Positions 26,583-37,323 of a DNA stretch of 58,650 nt are shown here, piece by piece. Source of the DNA: Betaproteobacteria bacterium (GTDB lineage: Bacteria; Pseudomonadota; Gammaproteobacteria; Burkholderiales; SG8-41); contig JAQGMI010000042.1 in assembly GCA_028292435.1 (NCBI GenBank), positions 1 to 58,650 of the forward strand, read 5' to 3'. The notes below the pieces were generated by a model that worked only from the letters and a program-made list of their open reading frames with translations, did not search any database and was not told where the DNA came from. Within the stretch, counting starts at the first letter, position 1. Every line of letters begins with the position of its first letter. Both the position numbers and the translations under genes were made by a program.

Positions 26583-26743
26583 AATTTATTCGCTGGTTCT
26601 AAAGTCGCGATTCGAAATCGGTATCGCTTCAAGCCATCGCGCTCAGAGTGTTTCGCGTCAGGGTCGTTGTCATATTTTCGAAAAAGTCTTCTGCCGGGAT
26701 ACCGGTCTAAATGAACACGGGCGCGGCAAATGAAGGTGAACTG

Positions 26744-27427
26744 ATGTTTGCAAATCGCATAGCAATCGTTATTTCGGCGCTGATGATCATCGCAAGCGTC
26801 GGCGCGGTCGTCGCGCGGCCGACCATCAAGGCGGCCGATGAAGAGCCGCCCATTTCCCTCGAGCAGATGATTCCGAAGGAGTTCGGCGACTGGCGCGAAG
26901 AGCCGCAGCGTTTCGCGCAGGTCGTCAATCCGCAAACGCAGGAATTGCTCGACAAGCTCTACAGCCAGATCCTGAGCCGCGTTTACATAAACAAGGAAGG
27001 CTACAGGATCATGTTGTCGCTCGCCTATGGCACCAACCAGCGAGGTTCGCTGCAGGCGCATAAGCCGGAAGTCTGTTATCCGGCACAGGGATTCACCATC
27101 GACAAGCAGGTGACCGGCCAGTTCACTTCGCCCTATGGCGAAGTCCCGGTAAAGCGATTGTCGAGCCATCTCGGTGTTCGCTATGAGCCCGTGACGTACT
27201 GGTTCACCGTCGGCGACAAGGCCATCGAGAGCGGGACGCAGAAACGGCTGGTTGAACTGCGCTTCGGCCTGACCGGCCGGATTCCCGATGGATTGCTCTA
27301 CCGCGTGTCGTCGGTCGATCGCGATGAAAGCCGCGCGTTCACGATGCAGGATGATTTCACCACTCAATTGCTCAATGCGGTGGGGCCGGCAGACCGCCGG
27401 CGCTTGAGCGGACTCGGCGTGACCTGA
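26744..27427 (+). CDS. epsI: EpsI-family exosortase B-associated protein
   Basis: This 227-residue protein has one N-terminal membrane anchor (about 4-22) and an EpsI domain facing the periplasm. Recognisable parts are PKEFGDWREEPQRFAQVVNP, the cysteine motif KPEVCYPAQGF, and VTYWFTVGDK. EpsI is found with exosortases, sometimes fused to them, and its exact role is unknown. ATG 26744 was chosen over ATG 26711 because AAGGTGA sits at good spacing before it. Unusually, it is about 19 kb from xrtB. Confidence 0.88.
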   Translation: MFANRIAIVISALMIIASVGAVVARPTIKAADEEPPISLEQMIPKEFGDWREEPQRFAQVVNPQTQELLDKLYSQILSRVYINKEGYRIMLSLAYGTNQRGSLQAHKPEVCYPAQGFTIDKQVTGQFTSPYGEVPVKRLSSHLGVRYEPVTYWFTVGDKAIESGTQKRLVELRFGLTGRIPDGLLYRVSSVDRDESRAFTMQDDFTTQLLNAVGPADRRRLSGLGVT

Positions 27428-27441
27428 TAAGGAGAATGCGC

Positions 27442-27639
27442 GTGACGATCGAAAAAACCGACGCAGAGTTTGAAGCAGAAACACTCGGCGCCGAAGCATT
27501 GCCAGGCGGGTACGCCGACATCCGGCGCGCGCTCGAACCCCTGCCCGACGCAGCCGCCGCCTCAGTGAGCGATCGGCGCGGCGACACCCGGGCGGGATAC
27601 GATGGCCGGCGCAAGCAAGCGTCTGCGACCGACGAGTGA
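27442..27639 (+). CDS. Small hypothetical protein between epsI and a VanZ-like gene
   Basis: This 65-residue acidic and Ala/Arg-rich frame begins MTIEKTDAEFEAETLGAEAL. It has no signal, membrane helix or known motif. A strong AGGAG at 27430-27434 lies seven bases before GTG 27442, which makes that start more likely than the ATG at 27436, only one base after the site. It is eight to fourteen bases after epsI and may be translated with it. Coding status is uncertain. Confidence 0.4.
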   Translation: MTIEKTDAEFEAETLGAEALPGGYADIRRALEPLPDAAAASVSDRRGDTRAGYDGRRKQASATDE

Positions 27640-27649
27640 GTCTGGCGGC

Positions 27650-28096
27650 ATGCAGCTATCCGATGCGACTGGCATGACCGACCGAATGGCCGGGACGGAT
27701 GGCCTGTCCGTGCGAATCGCGCTCGCCTGGCGCGGTTGGTGGCTCGCGGCTGGATGGGCGCTGATTTTATTCGTGATCTACCTGTCGCTCACGCCCGAAC
27801 CCGTGCAGCTTGGCGTGGAAGAAGGCGATAAGTACGGTCATGCGATTGCTTATGCGACGTTGATGTCGTGGTTTGCCAACTTGTATGAATCGCGGTCGCA
27901 GCGACCGCAATGGGCGGCGGGTTTCGTCGCCATGGGGGTTGCGATCGAATTTGCGCAGCGCTGGACCTGCTATCGCTCGTTTGAGATTGCCGACATGGCT
28001 GCGGGTACGGCGGGCGTTGCGATTGGCTGGGCAATCGCGAGTTCGCCGCTGCCGAATTATCTACGCGTGATTGAAAGGCTGCTCCGGCGTGCGTAG
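27650..28096 (+). CDS. VanZ-like membrane protein
   Basis: This protein of about 148 residues has three or four hydrophobic helices. They include [20 protein letters not shown], the [18 protein letters not shown] segment and [20 protein letters not shown]. These match the VanZ-like family, with the typical conserved D-K-x2-H and E-x2-Q/D-x2 patterns. VanZ-like proteins often lie in exosortase loci with unknown function. Alternative in-frame starts are ATG 27602, overlapping the small gene, and ATG 27674. Confidence 0.72.
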   Translation: MQLSDATGMTDRMAGTDGLSVRIALAWRGWWLAAGWALILFVIYLSLTPEPVQLGVEEGDKYGHAIAYATLMSWFANLYESRSQRPQWAAGFVAMGVAIEFAQRWTCYRSFEIADMAAGTAGVAIGWAIASSPLPNYLRVIERLLRRA

Positions 28097-28118
28097 CGCC
28101 GAACGCCTGCATCCCGCA

Positions 28119-29191
28119 ATGACCGTCAACTCAACGATCCTCGTTACCGGCGGCGCCGGCTTCATCGGCGCCAACTTCGTCTTGGCCAAAGTCGGCGAGC
28201 GCAACGACGTCGTCGTGAATCTCGACAAGCTGACGTATGCGGGCAACCTCGAGAACCTGGCGACGCTCAACGGCAATCCGCGGCATGTTTTCGCTCAAGG
28301 CGACATTTGCGACCGCGCGCTCGCCGATCGTCTGCTGGCGATGCACAAGCCGCGCGCAATCGTTCACTTCGCGGCGGAAAGCCACGTCGATCGCTCGATT
28401 CACGGGCCCGGCGAATTCGTGCGCACCAACGTCAACGGCACGTTCACGCTGCTTGAAGCAGCGCGTGCCCATTGGCAGAAGCTCGATACCGCCGCGCGTG
28501 ATCGCTTTCGCTTCGTCCACGTATCGACCGACGAAGTTTACGGTTCGCTCGATGCGGACGATCCGCCGTTCACCGAAACGCACCCGTATGCGCCGAACAG
28601 TCCATACGCCGCCTCCAAAGCGGCATCCGATCACCTGGTGCGCGCCTATTTCCATACTTACGGCCTGCCGGTCGTGACGACGAACTGCTCGAACAATTAC
28701 GGGCCTTTTCAGTTTCCGGAAAAACTGATTCCGTTGACGCTCGCCAATGCGCTGGCGGGCAAGCCGCTGCCGCTTTACGGCGACGGCAGGAACGTGCGCG
28801 ACTGGTTGTACGTGGAAGACCACTGCGCCGCCATCTCGGCGGTGCTCGACCGCGGATTGCCGGGGCAGGTGTACAACATCGGCGGGCGCAATGAAATCGC
28901 GAACATCGACATCGTCAAAACGCTGTGCGCGTTGCTCGACGAGCTCAAGCCGTCGGCCGACGGTCCTTACGCGCGGCTCATAACGTTCGTCAAAGATCGC
29001 GCAGGGCACGACCGGCGTTACGCGATCAACGCGCACAAGATTGCACGCGAGCTCGGATGGCGCCCGGCCGAGACGTTTTCGACCGGCATTCGCAAAACGG
29101 TGCAGTGGTATCTCGCCCATCCGGAGTGGATCGCGCGCGTGCAGAGCGGAAAATACCGCGAATGGATCGACCTCAATTACGGTGAAGTCGC

Positions 29192-29195
<4 letters not shown>
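28119..29195 (+). CDS. rfbB: dTDP-glucose 4,6-dehydratase
   Basis: This 358-residue extended SDR carries [15 protein letters not shown] at the N-terminus, [12 protein letters not shown], the active-site STDEVYGSL and Y-x3-K in [11 protein letters not shown]. It makes dTDP-4-keto-6-deoxyglucose, the second step toward dTDP-rhamnose. ATG 28119 is the start; the frame extends upstream only into the VanZ-like gene. The stop overlaps the rfbA start by GTGA. It heads the rfbBACD set. Confidence 0.95.
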
Positions 29196-30076
<881 letters not shown>

Positions 30077-30622
30077 ATGGACTCATGGAATTTAAAGTTG
30101 CCGGGCGTCGTGGTCATGGAGCCGAAAGTGTTCGGCGACGAGCGCGGATTTTTTTTCGAAAGTTTCAACGCGCGGCAGTTTAGCGAACTGACGGGCGTCG
30201 AGACCGTGTTCGTGCAGGACAATCATTCACGCTCGGCAAAGAACGTGCTGCGCGGCCTGCATTATCAGATTCGTCAGCCGCAGGGCAAGCTCGTGCGCGT
30301 GACGGCGGGTGAAGTGCTCGATGTCGCCGTAGACCTGCGCCGGTCGTCGCCCAATTTCGGCCGCTGGACCAGCATCCTGTTATCGGCCGGCAACCGTCGC
30401 CAGTTGTGGATTCCGCCCGGATTCGGTCACGGCTTTGCCGTGCGCACGGACTTCGCCGAGTTTCTCTATAAAACCACCGATTACTGGGCGCCCGAACACG
30501 AGCGCTGCATCCGCTGGGACGATCCGCAATTGGCGATCGACTGGCAGTTACAAGGCGCGCCCAGCCTGTCGTCTAAAGACGCTAAAGCCGCATCGTTCGT
30601 CACAGCAGAGGTGTTTTCATGA
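30077..30622 (+). CDS. rfbC: dTDP-4-dehydrorhamnose 3,5-epimerase
   Basis: This 181-residue cupin protein has the family motifs FGDERGFFFESFN, QDNHSRSAKNVLRGLHYQ and PPGFGHGF. It epimerises dTDP-4-keto-6-deoxyglucose at C3 and C5. Length and order are normal for RfbC. The start ATG 30077 directly follows the rfbA stop and its own stop overlaps rfbD by ATGA. Confidence 0.95.
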   Translation: MDSWNLKLPGVVVMEPKVFGDERGFFFESFNARQFSELTGVETVFVQDNHSRSAKNVLRGLHYQIRQPQGKLVRVTAGEVLDVAVDLRRSSPNFGRWTSILLSAGNRRQLWIPPGFGHGFAVRTDFAEFLYKTTDYWAPEHERCIRWDDPQLAIDWQLQGAPSLSSKDAKAASFVTAEVFS

Positions 30623-31539
30623 CTCGCATATTGTTGACCGGCGCGACCGGCCAGGTTGGCTGGGAACTCGCGCGCGCGCTGGCGCCGCTCGGAGAGATAT
30701 TAAGTCCACCGCACAAAGTGCTCGATCTTGCGCGGCCCGAAACGCTCGCTGCCGCGGTCGATGTCGCGCAACCCGACGTTATCGTCAATGCGGCTGCTTA
30801 CACAGCGGTCGACCAGGCCGAGCGGGAAACCGCAAGTGCAATGGCGATCAATGCCGATGCGCCGCTCGAGCTCGCCAAAGCGGCGCGCAAGCATCGCGCG
30901 CTGCTCGTGCATTATTCGACCGATTATGTGTTCGATGGCCGTAAAGAGAGCGCGTATGAGGAATACGATGCGCCGAATCCATTGAGTACCTATGGCCGCA
31001 GCAAGCTTGCGGGCGATGTCGCGATCCGGGAGTCGGGCGCCGACCACCTGATTTTCAGAACGAGCTGGGTCTACGCGTCGCGCGGCAAAAACTTCCTGCT
31101 GACGATGTTGAGGCTCGCGGGTGAACGCGAACAACTGCGCATCGTCAACGACCAGGTCGGCGCGCCGACCTGGTCGCGCTTGATCGCAGTCTCGACCGGC
31201 GTTGCATTGCGCCATGAACTGGCGCGCCGCCGCGAGGGTAAATTCGTGAGCGACGTGTTCAACCTGACCGCAGGTGGCGAAGTGAGCTGGCACGGTTTCG
31301 CTACCGCGATCATCGCGGCGCTGCGCCAGCACGGGATGCCGATGAAATGCCGCGAAGTGATGCCAATTACGACGGACGAATATCCGCTGCCGGCGCAGCG
31401 GCCCGCGAATTCACGGCTCTCCACTGCCAAAATCGCGAAGCAATACGGACTGCATCTGCCTGAATGGGACCGCTGCATGAATCTGTGTCTTGCTGAAGTC
31501 ATAGCGGACCGGGGGTATCCGATCATGGCCGCCGCTTAA
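30619..31539 (+). CDS. rfbD: dTDP-4-dehydrorhamnose reductase
   Basis: This 306-residue SDR begins ILLTGATGQVGWELARAL and carries NAAAYTAVDQAE, HYSTDYVFDG, the YGRSK active-site motif and RTSWVYASRGKNF. It makes dTDP-L-rhamnose with NAD(P)H. It completes the rhamnose donor pathway and supports rhamnose as a component of the polymer. galE follows after 22 bases. Confidence 0.95.
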   Translation: MTRILLTGATGQVGWELARALAPLGEILSPPHKVLDLARPETLAAAVDVAQPDVIVNAAAYTAVDQAERETASAMAINADAPLELAKAARKHRALLVHYSTDYVFDGRKESAYEEYDAPNPLSTYGRSKLAGDVAIRESGADHLIFRTSWVYASRGKNFLLTMLRLAGEREQLRIVNDQVGAPTWSRLIAVSTGVALRHELARRREGKFVSDVFNLTAGGEVSWHGFATAIIAALRQHGMPMKCREVMPITTDEYPLPAQRPANSRLSTAKIAKQYGLHLPEWDRCMNLCLAEVIADRGYPIMAAA

Positions 31540-31561
31540 CGTAAGGACCAGGGCGGCAGTC

Positions 31562-32584
31562 ATGAGTTCCTATCCGTCGATACTCGTCACGGGCGGCGCC
31601 GGTTACATCGGATCCCATACGGTCGTCGAATTAATGGCCGCCGGTCACGATGTATTCATCGTCGACAATCTGTGCAACAGCAAGACGTCGGTCGTGGACC
31701 GGATCGCACGCATTGCCGGGCGGCGGCCGGGTTTTGCCCACATCGATGTGCGCGACCGTGCAGCGTTGCGCCAGCATTTTTCAAAGCACCGACCCGATGC
31801 GGTGATTCATTTCGCCGGATTGAAAGCGGTCGGTGAATCGGTTGCCAGGCCGCTGCGCTATTACGACGACAATGTCAGCGGCAGCATCGCGCTTGCCGAA
31901 TGCATGCTCGAAGCGGACGTGAAGACCATCGTATTTTCATCGTCGGCGACCGTGTACGGCGAGCCGCCGTCGGTGCAATACAAGGAAGACTTTCCGCTCG
32001 CGCCCGTCAATCCGTACGGGCGCACCAAGCTGATGGTCGAAGAGATCCTGCGCGACGTGGCGCACGCCGAACAAGACGCGCGCGTCGCGCTATTACGTTA
32101 TTTCAATCCGGTCGGCGCGCATCCGTCGGGATTGATCGGCGAGGACCCGAACGGCATACCCAACAACCTGATGCCGTATATCGCGCAGGTCGCAACCGGC
32201 AAGCTGAAGGAACTGCCGGTCTTCGGCAATGACTTTCCGACGCCGGATGGCACCGGCAAGCGCGATTACATTCATGTCGTCGATCTCGCGCGCGGCCACC
32301 TTGCGGCGCTCAACGCATTGAGAGAGAGGCCCGGCGTGCTGACTGTCAATCTTGGCACCGGCCGCAGTTACAGCGTGCTCGAAATGGTGCGTGCGTTCAG
32401 CAAGGCGAGCGGGCGCGAAGTGCCTTACCGGATTACCGGCCGCCGCGCAGGCGATTTGCCCGAATACTATGCCGACCCTGCACTTGCCCGCGAACTGCTC
32501 GGCTGGCGCGCGCAGCTTGGCATCGACGAGATGTGCGCGGACGTATGGCGCTGGCAGCAGCATGCTGCAGAAACTTCAACCTAG
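31562..32584 (+). CDS. galE: UDP-glucose 4-epimerase
   Basis: This 340-residue extended SDR has [43 protein letters not shown] and the active-site Y-x3-K in [14 protein letters not shown]. It interconverts UDP-glucose and UDP-galactose. Placed between the rhamnose genes and galU, it suggests galactose in the polymer. It has normal length and no unusual features. Confidence 0.94.
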   Translation: MSSYPSILVTGGAGYIGSHTVVELMAAGHDVFIVDNLCNSKTSVVDRIARIAGRRPGFAHIDVRDRAALRQHFSKHRPDAVIHFAGLKAVGESVARPLRYYDDNVSGSIALAECMLEADVKTIVFSSSATVYGEPPSVQYKEDFPLAPVNPYGRTKLMVEEILRDVAHAEQDARVALLRYFNPVGAHPSGLIGEDPNGIPNNLMPYIAQVATGKLKELPVFGNDFPTPDGTGKRDYIHVVDLARGHLAALNALRERPGVLTVNLGTGRSYSVLEMVRAFSKASGREVPYRITGRRAGDLPEYYADPALARELLGWRAQLGIDEMCADVWRWQQHAAETST

Positions 32585-32603
32585 CCAAGGCGATTATCAA
32601 CCT

Positions 32604-33584
32604 ATGAAACAATCGAATCGGACTCTTATGAAACCCATTACAAAAGCAGTATTTCCCGTTGCCGGCCTCGGCACGCGCTTTTTGCCGGCGACAAAGGCAA
32701 GTCCCAAGGAAATGATGCCGGTGGTCGACAAGCCGCTGATCCAGTTTGCGGTCGAAGAAGCGGTGGAGGCGGGCATCACCGACATGATTTTCGTGACCGG
32801 CCGCAGCAAGCGCGCAATTGAAGATCACTTCGACAAAGCTTACGAACTTGAAACCGAGCTCGACCTGCGCGGCAAGACTGCGATGCTCGACCTGTTACGC
32901 AACATCGTGCCAAAAAATATCAATTGCATTTACATCCGCCAGGCCGAAGCGCTTGGTCTTGGCCATGCGGTGTTGTGCGCCAAGCCTATCATCGGCGACG
33001 AGCCGTTCGCTGTGTTGCTCGCCGACGATCTCATCGATGGCGATCCGCCCGTACTGCGGCAGATGGTCGATGCGTACGGGTTTTACAACTGTTCTTTGCT
33101 CGGCGTGCAGGATGTGGCGCGCGCCGATACGGCGAGTTACGGCATTGTCGCCGCGCGGCCGATTGCCGATCGCCTCGAGCAGGTCAGCGCCATTGTCGAA
33201 AAACCCAAGCCCGCGCAGGCGCCGTCGACGCTGGCGGTGGTCGGCCGCTATATCCTCACGCCGCGCGTGTTTCATCATCTCGAAAACGGCAAGGCGGGTT
33301 CGGGCGGTGAAATCCAGTTGACGGACGGCATCGCGTCGCTGCTGGTCGAACAACAGGTGCTCGCGTACCGTTACCGGGGCGTGCGCTACGACTGCGGATC
33401 CAAGTTAGGTTATTTGCAGGCGATGGTCGAGTTCGGCGTGCGGCATGCGGAAGTCGGCGAACAGTTCCGCGAGTATCTCGCGAGGCGCGGCGAGAATGGA
33501 GCTGCCGCCAAGCCGCAGACTGCGGCGATCGCGCCGCTTCCGCGCGCGCGCGCCGAAACGCATCAACTCACTGGAAACGCGTGA
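32604..33584 (+). CDS. galU: UTP-glucose-1-phosphate uridylyltransferase
   Basis: This 326-residue nucleotidyltransferase carries [35 protein letters not shown] and the later [11 protein letters not shown]. It makes UDP-glucose, the substrate of GalE. ATG 32604 has an AAGG some 12 bases upstream; ATG 32628 (MKPITKAV) matches the usual family N-terminus and is equally possible. The last 17 bases overlap the convergent lytic transglycosylase. It ends the exopolysaccharide island. Confidence 0.93.
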   Translation: MKQSNRTLMKPITKAVFPVAGLGTRFLPATKASPKEMMPVVDKPLIQFAVEEAVEAGITDMIFVTGRSKRAIEDHFDKAYELETELDLRGKTAMLDLLRNIVPKNINCIYIRQAEALGLGHAVLCAKPIIGDEPFAVLLADDLIDGDPPVLRQMVDAYGFYNCSLLGVQDVARADTASYGIVAARPIADRLEQVSAIVEKPKPAQAPSTLAVVGRYILTPRVFHHLENGKAGSGGEIQLTDGIASLLVEQQVLAYRYRGVRYDCGSKLGYLQAMVEFGVRHAEVGEQFREYLARRGENGAAAKPQTAAIAPLPRARAETHQLTGNA

Positions 33585-34290
33585 GATGCGTGAAGTTGCG
33601 CTCGAGCACGGTGCCGGGCATGTATTCGATGCGCACTCGGTCCGATGACGCAGGAAGTCCGTCGACGAGTAACGTCGGCGGCGGATCGCGCCACTCGCGG
33701 TAACGCGCGAGCACTGCCGGCACATACTGGCGGGTTTCACGAAATGGCGGTATGCGCTCCCCGTACCGCATGACCGCGCCTTCGCCAGCGTTATAGGCGG
33801 CGAGCACGAGGTCGAGCCGGCGGTCGAACATCAACATGAGATCTTTCAGATAGAGGGTGCCGGCGCGTAGATTGGCGGCTGGCGACTTCGCCGCGTTGCG
33901 AATTCCGTAGCGCAGTGCCGTTTCCGGCAACACCTGCATGAGCCCCAACGCACCTTTGGGGGAACGCGCGGTGGCGTTGTATCCCGATTCCACCGAGATG
34001 ACTGCATGCACGAGTGCCGGATCGAGCGCCGCTTCATTGGCGGCGATTTCGATGAGCTTCGCAAATGGCTTGTTGGCGAGTCGTCGTGCTGCGGGTGATT
34101 CGACCCGAGCCAGCGACGGCAGGAACCGGGTGGGCTCCGGCGCAAGCCGCAATCCCGCGGATTCTTCAACGTTCAAACGAAGTTCCGTCAAAGGGGCCGG
34201 GGCTGGCTCGGTTGCTAAAGCCGGTAGTGAAATGGCGGTGAAAAGGACGCAAATAAGCGCCCGAAGCGCGGCGGCAGCAAGATGTGGCAT
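33568..34290 (-). CDS. Lytic transglycosylase (Slt/MltC-like catalytic domain)
   Basis: From ATG 34290 the protein has 240 residues and a clear signal peptide ([20 protein letters not shown] then SLPALA). The catalytic glutamate is E101 in VISVESGYN. The family motifs [15 protein letters not shown] and [13 protein letters not shown] follow. It cleaves peptidoglycan glycan strands in the periplasm and might open space for the export apparatus. An upstream ATG 34350 would hide the signal and was not used. It converges on galU with a 17-base overlap of coding ends. Confidence 0.88.
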   Translation of the reverse strand: MPHLAAAALRALICVLFTAISLPALATEPAPAPLTELRLNVEESAGLRLAPEPTRFLPSLARVESPAARRLANKPFAKLIEIAANEAALDPALVHAVISVESGYNATARSPKGALGLMQVLPETALRYGIRNAAKSPAANLRAGTLYLKDLMLMFDRRLDLVLAAYNAGEGAVMRYGERIPPFRETRQYVPAVLARYREWRDPPPTLLVDGLPASSDRVRIEYMPGTVLERNFTHLTRFQ

Positions 34291-34497
34291 CAAGTCGGGA
34301 CTCCATGCGATTGTAAAAATGACACGCGGCATCCCGGCTTTGGAACGCAAGCGAACATGGAATTCGACCGTACGCTTTAAACGAAGTTGCGGGAATTTTC
34401 GGTTTGTCGCGCCGGCGCTAACATTGTTCGCTGGCGTACGGACGAAGTTAGCTCGTGCCGGTAGAAGTCATGGTATTCGGCGACAAGGGGAGGCTTA

Positions 34498-35577
34498 ATG
34501 CCAGGTGGCTTCGCACAGCAGGGAGAGATGCGTGCCTTTTGCAGGCGCGTGATCTCTATAACCGCCTGTGCCGCAGGGTGGCTGGCGGTATGCATTGCGG
34601 CGCTCATGCCGGCGGCCGCACACGCGCTCGACCGTACCCAGCTTGCGGTCATCATCAATACGCGTGACCCGCTGAGCGTGCGGATTGGCGAGTACTACGC
34701 GGCGCAGCGCCAGATTTTATTTCAGAACATCATCCGGGTTGGCTTTCCGGCCGGTAAATCGGCAATGACCGCGAAGGAATTCGAAGCGCTCAATTCGTGG
34801 GTGCACGAAAAAACCGTGCCCGGCGTCGAAGCGTACGTACTGACATGGGCGTTACCGTACCGCGTCGACTGCATGTCGATTACCTCAGCGTTCGCATTCG
34901 GGTTCTCCGAAGCGTATTGCGCCGAAGGTTGCAAGACGACCAAGACGAGCCCTTATTTCGATTCGACGGCGCGCCTGCCATTCACCCAGTTGGGCATCAG
35001 GCCGACGATGGCGATCGCCGCCGCGAATTTCGACGACGCCAAAGCGCTGATCGACCGCGGTGTCGCCGCGGACGGTACGCGGCCCGAAGGCACTGCTTAC
35101 CTGCTGACGACTCACGATGTGAACCGAAACGTTCGCATGCACACTTACCCGATAGTCGAGAAAATGCTGAAAGGACGGTTCACGACGCGCCTGCTGAATC
35201 AGCCGTATCTGAAGGACGCGCGAGACGTCATGTTTTATTTCATCGGCAGCTCGAGCGTAGAAGGACTGGATACGCTGCACTTTCTGCCCGGTGCGATAGC
35301 CGATCATCTGACTTCCGCCGGCGGCTGGTTCGATCAGGAAAGCGGGCAGATGAGTTCGATGCGCTGGCTGGAGGCGGGCGCGACCGGCAGCTACGGTACC
35401 GTCGTCGAGCCTTGCAACATCGTTCAGAAATTTCCGAACCCGCCGCTTGTGATCGGTCATTACGTGCAGGGCGAAACACTGATTGAGGCGTACTGGAAAA
35501 GCGTGCAGATGCCGGGCCAGGGGATCTTTATCGGCGAACCGCTGTCGGCGCCTTTCAGCTCCGCTAAGCACAAGTAA
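34498..35577 (+). CDS. TIGR03790-type secreted protein of unknown function
   Basis: This 359-residue exported protein has a signal segment at about 18-42 (ISITACAAGWLAVCIAALMP). The mature part begins LDRTQLAVIINTRDPLSVRI. It matches the TIGR03790 family as I recall it, with IGEYYAAQRQI, YVLTWALPYRVDC, and GATGSYGTVVEPCN near the end. Four cysteines may pair. The family has no known function, and some members elsewhere carry PEP-CTERM tails; this one ends SSAKHK and does not. A GGGAGG precedes ATG 34498. Confidence 0.65.
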   Translation: MPGGFAQQGEMRAFCRRVISITACAAGWLAVCIAALMPAAAHALDRTQLAVIINTRDPLSVRIGEYYAAQRQILFQNIIRVGFPAGKSAMTAKEFEALNSWVHEKTVPGVEAYVLTWALPYRVDCMSITSAFAFGFSEAYCAEGCKTTKTSPYFDSTARLPFTQLGIRPTMAIAAANFDDAKALIDRGVAADGTRPEGTAYLLTTHDVNRNVRMHTYPIVEKMLKGRFTTRLLNQPYLKDARDVMFYFIGSSSVEGLDTLHFLPGAIADHLTSAGGWFDQESGQMSSMRWLEAGATGSYGTVVEPCNIVQKFPNPPLVIGHYVQGETLIEAYWKSVQMPGQGIFIGEPLSAPFSSAKHK

Positions 35578-35689
35578 GCACCGTGGTTTGAGATGGGCGG
35601 ACGTTCGCGCTAGACTCGCCGGCACCGATCAAGTAAAGCGCATGCGTAAAGCACGCCACGGTTCCGTCACCCTTTAAAAAGTGCGGCAA

Positions 35690-37321
35690 ATGACCAAACG
35701 CGACTACCCCGACCTGCACGAACATCTGGAAGTACTGAAACAAAAGGGCCTGCTGCTTACGATCGACCGGCCGATCGACAAGGACGCCGAACTGCATCCG
35801 CTCGTGCGCTGGCAATTCGTCGGCGGGATCGATGAAGGCGAGCGCAAGGCCTTTCTGTTTACCAACGTCGTCGATGGACGCGGCCGCAAGTATGCATTTC
35901 CCGTTGTTGTCGGCGCGCTGGCGGCGAATCGCGAAATATATTGCGTGGGAATGCGCTGCACAGCCGACGAAGTGCAGCAACGCTGGGACAATGCGATTGC
36001 CAATCCGCTGCCGCCGGTAACGGTGAAGGCAGCTGCGTGCCAGGAAGTCGTGATCGAGGGCGCCGCGCTTCAGGGCGAGGGATGCGGGCTCGACAGCCTG
36101 CCGATTCCGATTTCGACGCCGGGCTTTGACGCCGCGCCAACGCTGACCGCGACGAATGTAATCACGCGCGATCCTGATACCGGCGTGCAGAATCAGGGCA
36201 CCTACCGCGCCGCATTGAAAGCGCCCGATCGTCTGGTTGTGCGCATGGCTACGCGCGTTGGCGGCGCCGGCGGTTATCGGCATTACGTCAAGCATCAGCA
36301 GCGCGGCGATACGACGATGCCGTGCGCGATCGTGCTCGGCGCGCCGCCGTGCGTTGCATTCGTCGCGCCGCAAAAATTGCCGATCGATGTCGATGAAATT
36401 GGCGTTGCAGGGGCGCTTGCCGGTGCGCCAATCAATATCGTCAAAGCGAAAACTGTCGATCTCATGGTGCCGGCCGAAGCCGAAATCGTGATCGAAGGTT
36501 ATCTCGATACCGTCAATGTCGAACCCGAAGGGCCGTTCGGCGAATCGCACGGCCATATCGCGCTTGAAGAATTTAATATTCCGATGCGCGTCACGGCCAT
36601 CACGCACCGCAAGAATGCAATCGTGGCTTCTTATCTGAGCCAGGTCACGCCGAGCGAATCGAGCGCGATGAAGCGGGTTGCCTACGAGCCGATGTTTCTC
36701 ACGCATCTGCGGCACACGCTCGGCATCCGCGGCGTCAAGCGCGTGACGCTGCACGAGCGCATGACGGCGCTGCGGCGCATTTGCATCATCACGGTAGAAA
36801 AGGGCACCGCGCGCACCGAGGTGTGGCGCGCGCTTTATGGCGCGACGTCGCTGCGCGCGGATTGCGGCAAGATCTGCGTCGCCGTCAACGACGACATCGA
36901 TCCCGATAACTCGGATGCGCTGTTGTGGGCGATCGCGTTTCGCATGAATCCGGGGAGCGACCTTCAAGTCTTGCCGTACCGCAGTCCCGGCCACGGTCCC
37001 GAGCGTGAGCACGAAGCCGAGCGCGAAGACGCAACCTTGTTAATGGACGCGACGATGAAAGAAGACTTGCCGCCGCTCGCGTTGCCGCGCGAGGAATACA
37101 TGCTGCGTGCAAAGAAACTATGGGAAGAGCTGGGGTTGCCGAAGCTGCGACCGCAGTCGCCGTGGTTCGGCAGCCCGGACGGCGACTGGACGCCGCACTG
37201 GGAAGCGGCGGCGAAGCGCGCGGTCGAAGGACGCTATCTCGAGAACGGCAGCATTTCCAAGAAGCTGCAACGTAAAGGCATGAAGCCGGAGACCAAGTAC
37301 CGGCCGGACGAAAAGGATTAG
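35690..37321 (+). CDS. UbiD-family (prenylated-FMN dependent) decarboxylase
   Basis: This 543-residue protein belongs to the UbiD family of reversible decarboxylases. Visible motifs are NQGTYRAALKAPDRLVVRM, which holds prFMN and metal ligands, and EGPFGESHGHIALEEF, which supplies the conserved glutamates. It is longer than E. coli UbiD and has a family-typical but substrate-unassigned middle region. It may act on an aromatic or unsaturated acid rather than in ubiquinone synthesis. No ubiX is in view. ATG 35690 was preferred over GTG 35681. The patatin gene follows after two bases. Confidence 0.83.
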   Translation: MTKRDYPDLHEHLEVLKQKGLLLTIDRPIDKDAELHPLVRWQFVGGIDEGERKAFLFTNVVDGRGRKYAFPVVVGALAANREIYCVGMRCTADEVQQRWDNAIANPLPPVTVKAAACQEVVIEGAALQGEGCGLDSLPIPISTPGFDAAPTLTATNVITRDPDTGVQNQGTYRAALKAPDRLVVRMATRVGGAGGYRHYVKHQQRGDTTMPCAIVLGAPPCVAFVAPQKLPIDVDEIGVAGALAGAPINIVKAKTVDLMVPAEAEIVIEGYLDTVNVEPEGPFGESHGHIALEEFNIPMRVTAITHRKNAIVASYLSQVTPSESSAMKRVAYEPMFLTHLRHTLGIRGVKRVTLHERMTALRRICIITVEKGTARTEVWRALYGATSLRADCGKICVAVNDDIDPDNSDALLWAIAFRMNPGSDLQVLPYRSPGHGPEREHEAEREDATLLMDATMKEDLPPLALPREEYMLRAKKLWEELGLPKLRPQSPWFGSPDGDWTPHWEAAAKRAVEGRYLENGSISKKLQRKGMKPETKYRPDEKD

Positions 37322-37323
37322 CG

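Larger units (their letters stand above)
26238..26743 (+). other. Regulatory-looking gap between the two exopolysaccharide blocks
   Basis: This stretch is more AT-rich than its surroundings and separates manC from epsI. It holds two related GACTCTRTGTCG motifs and a sigma-54-like promoter, listed separately. An 8-base direct repeat, GTCGCTGA, occurs at 26294-26301 and 26308-26315. No protein-coding frame with family character is present. The small + frame 26532-26714 spans the promoter and is unlikely to be real. Confidence 0.5.

Noticed and set aside
26532..26714. Open frame of 60 codons starting GTG 26532 with GAGGT upstream
   Set aside because: It covers the predicted sigma-54 promoter and its product has no recognisable features.
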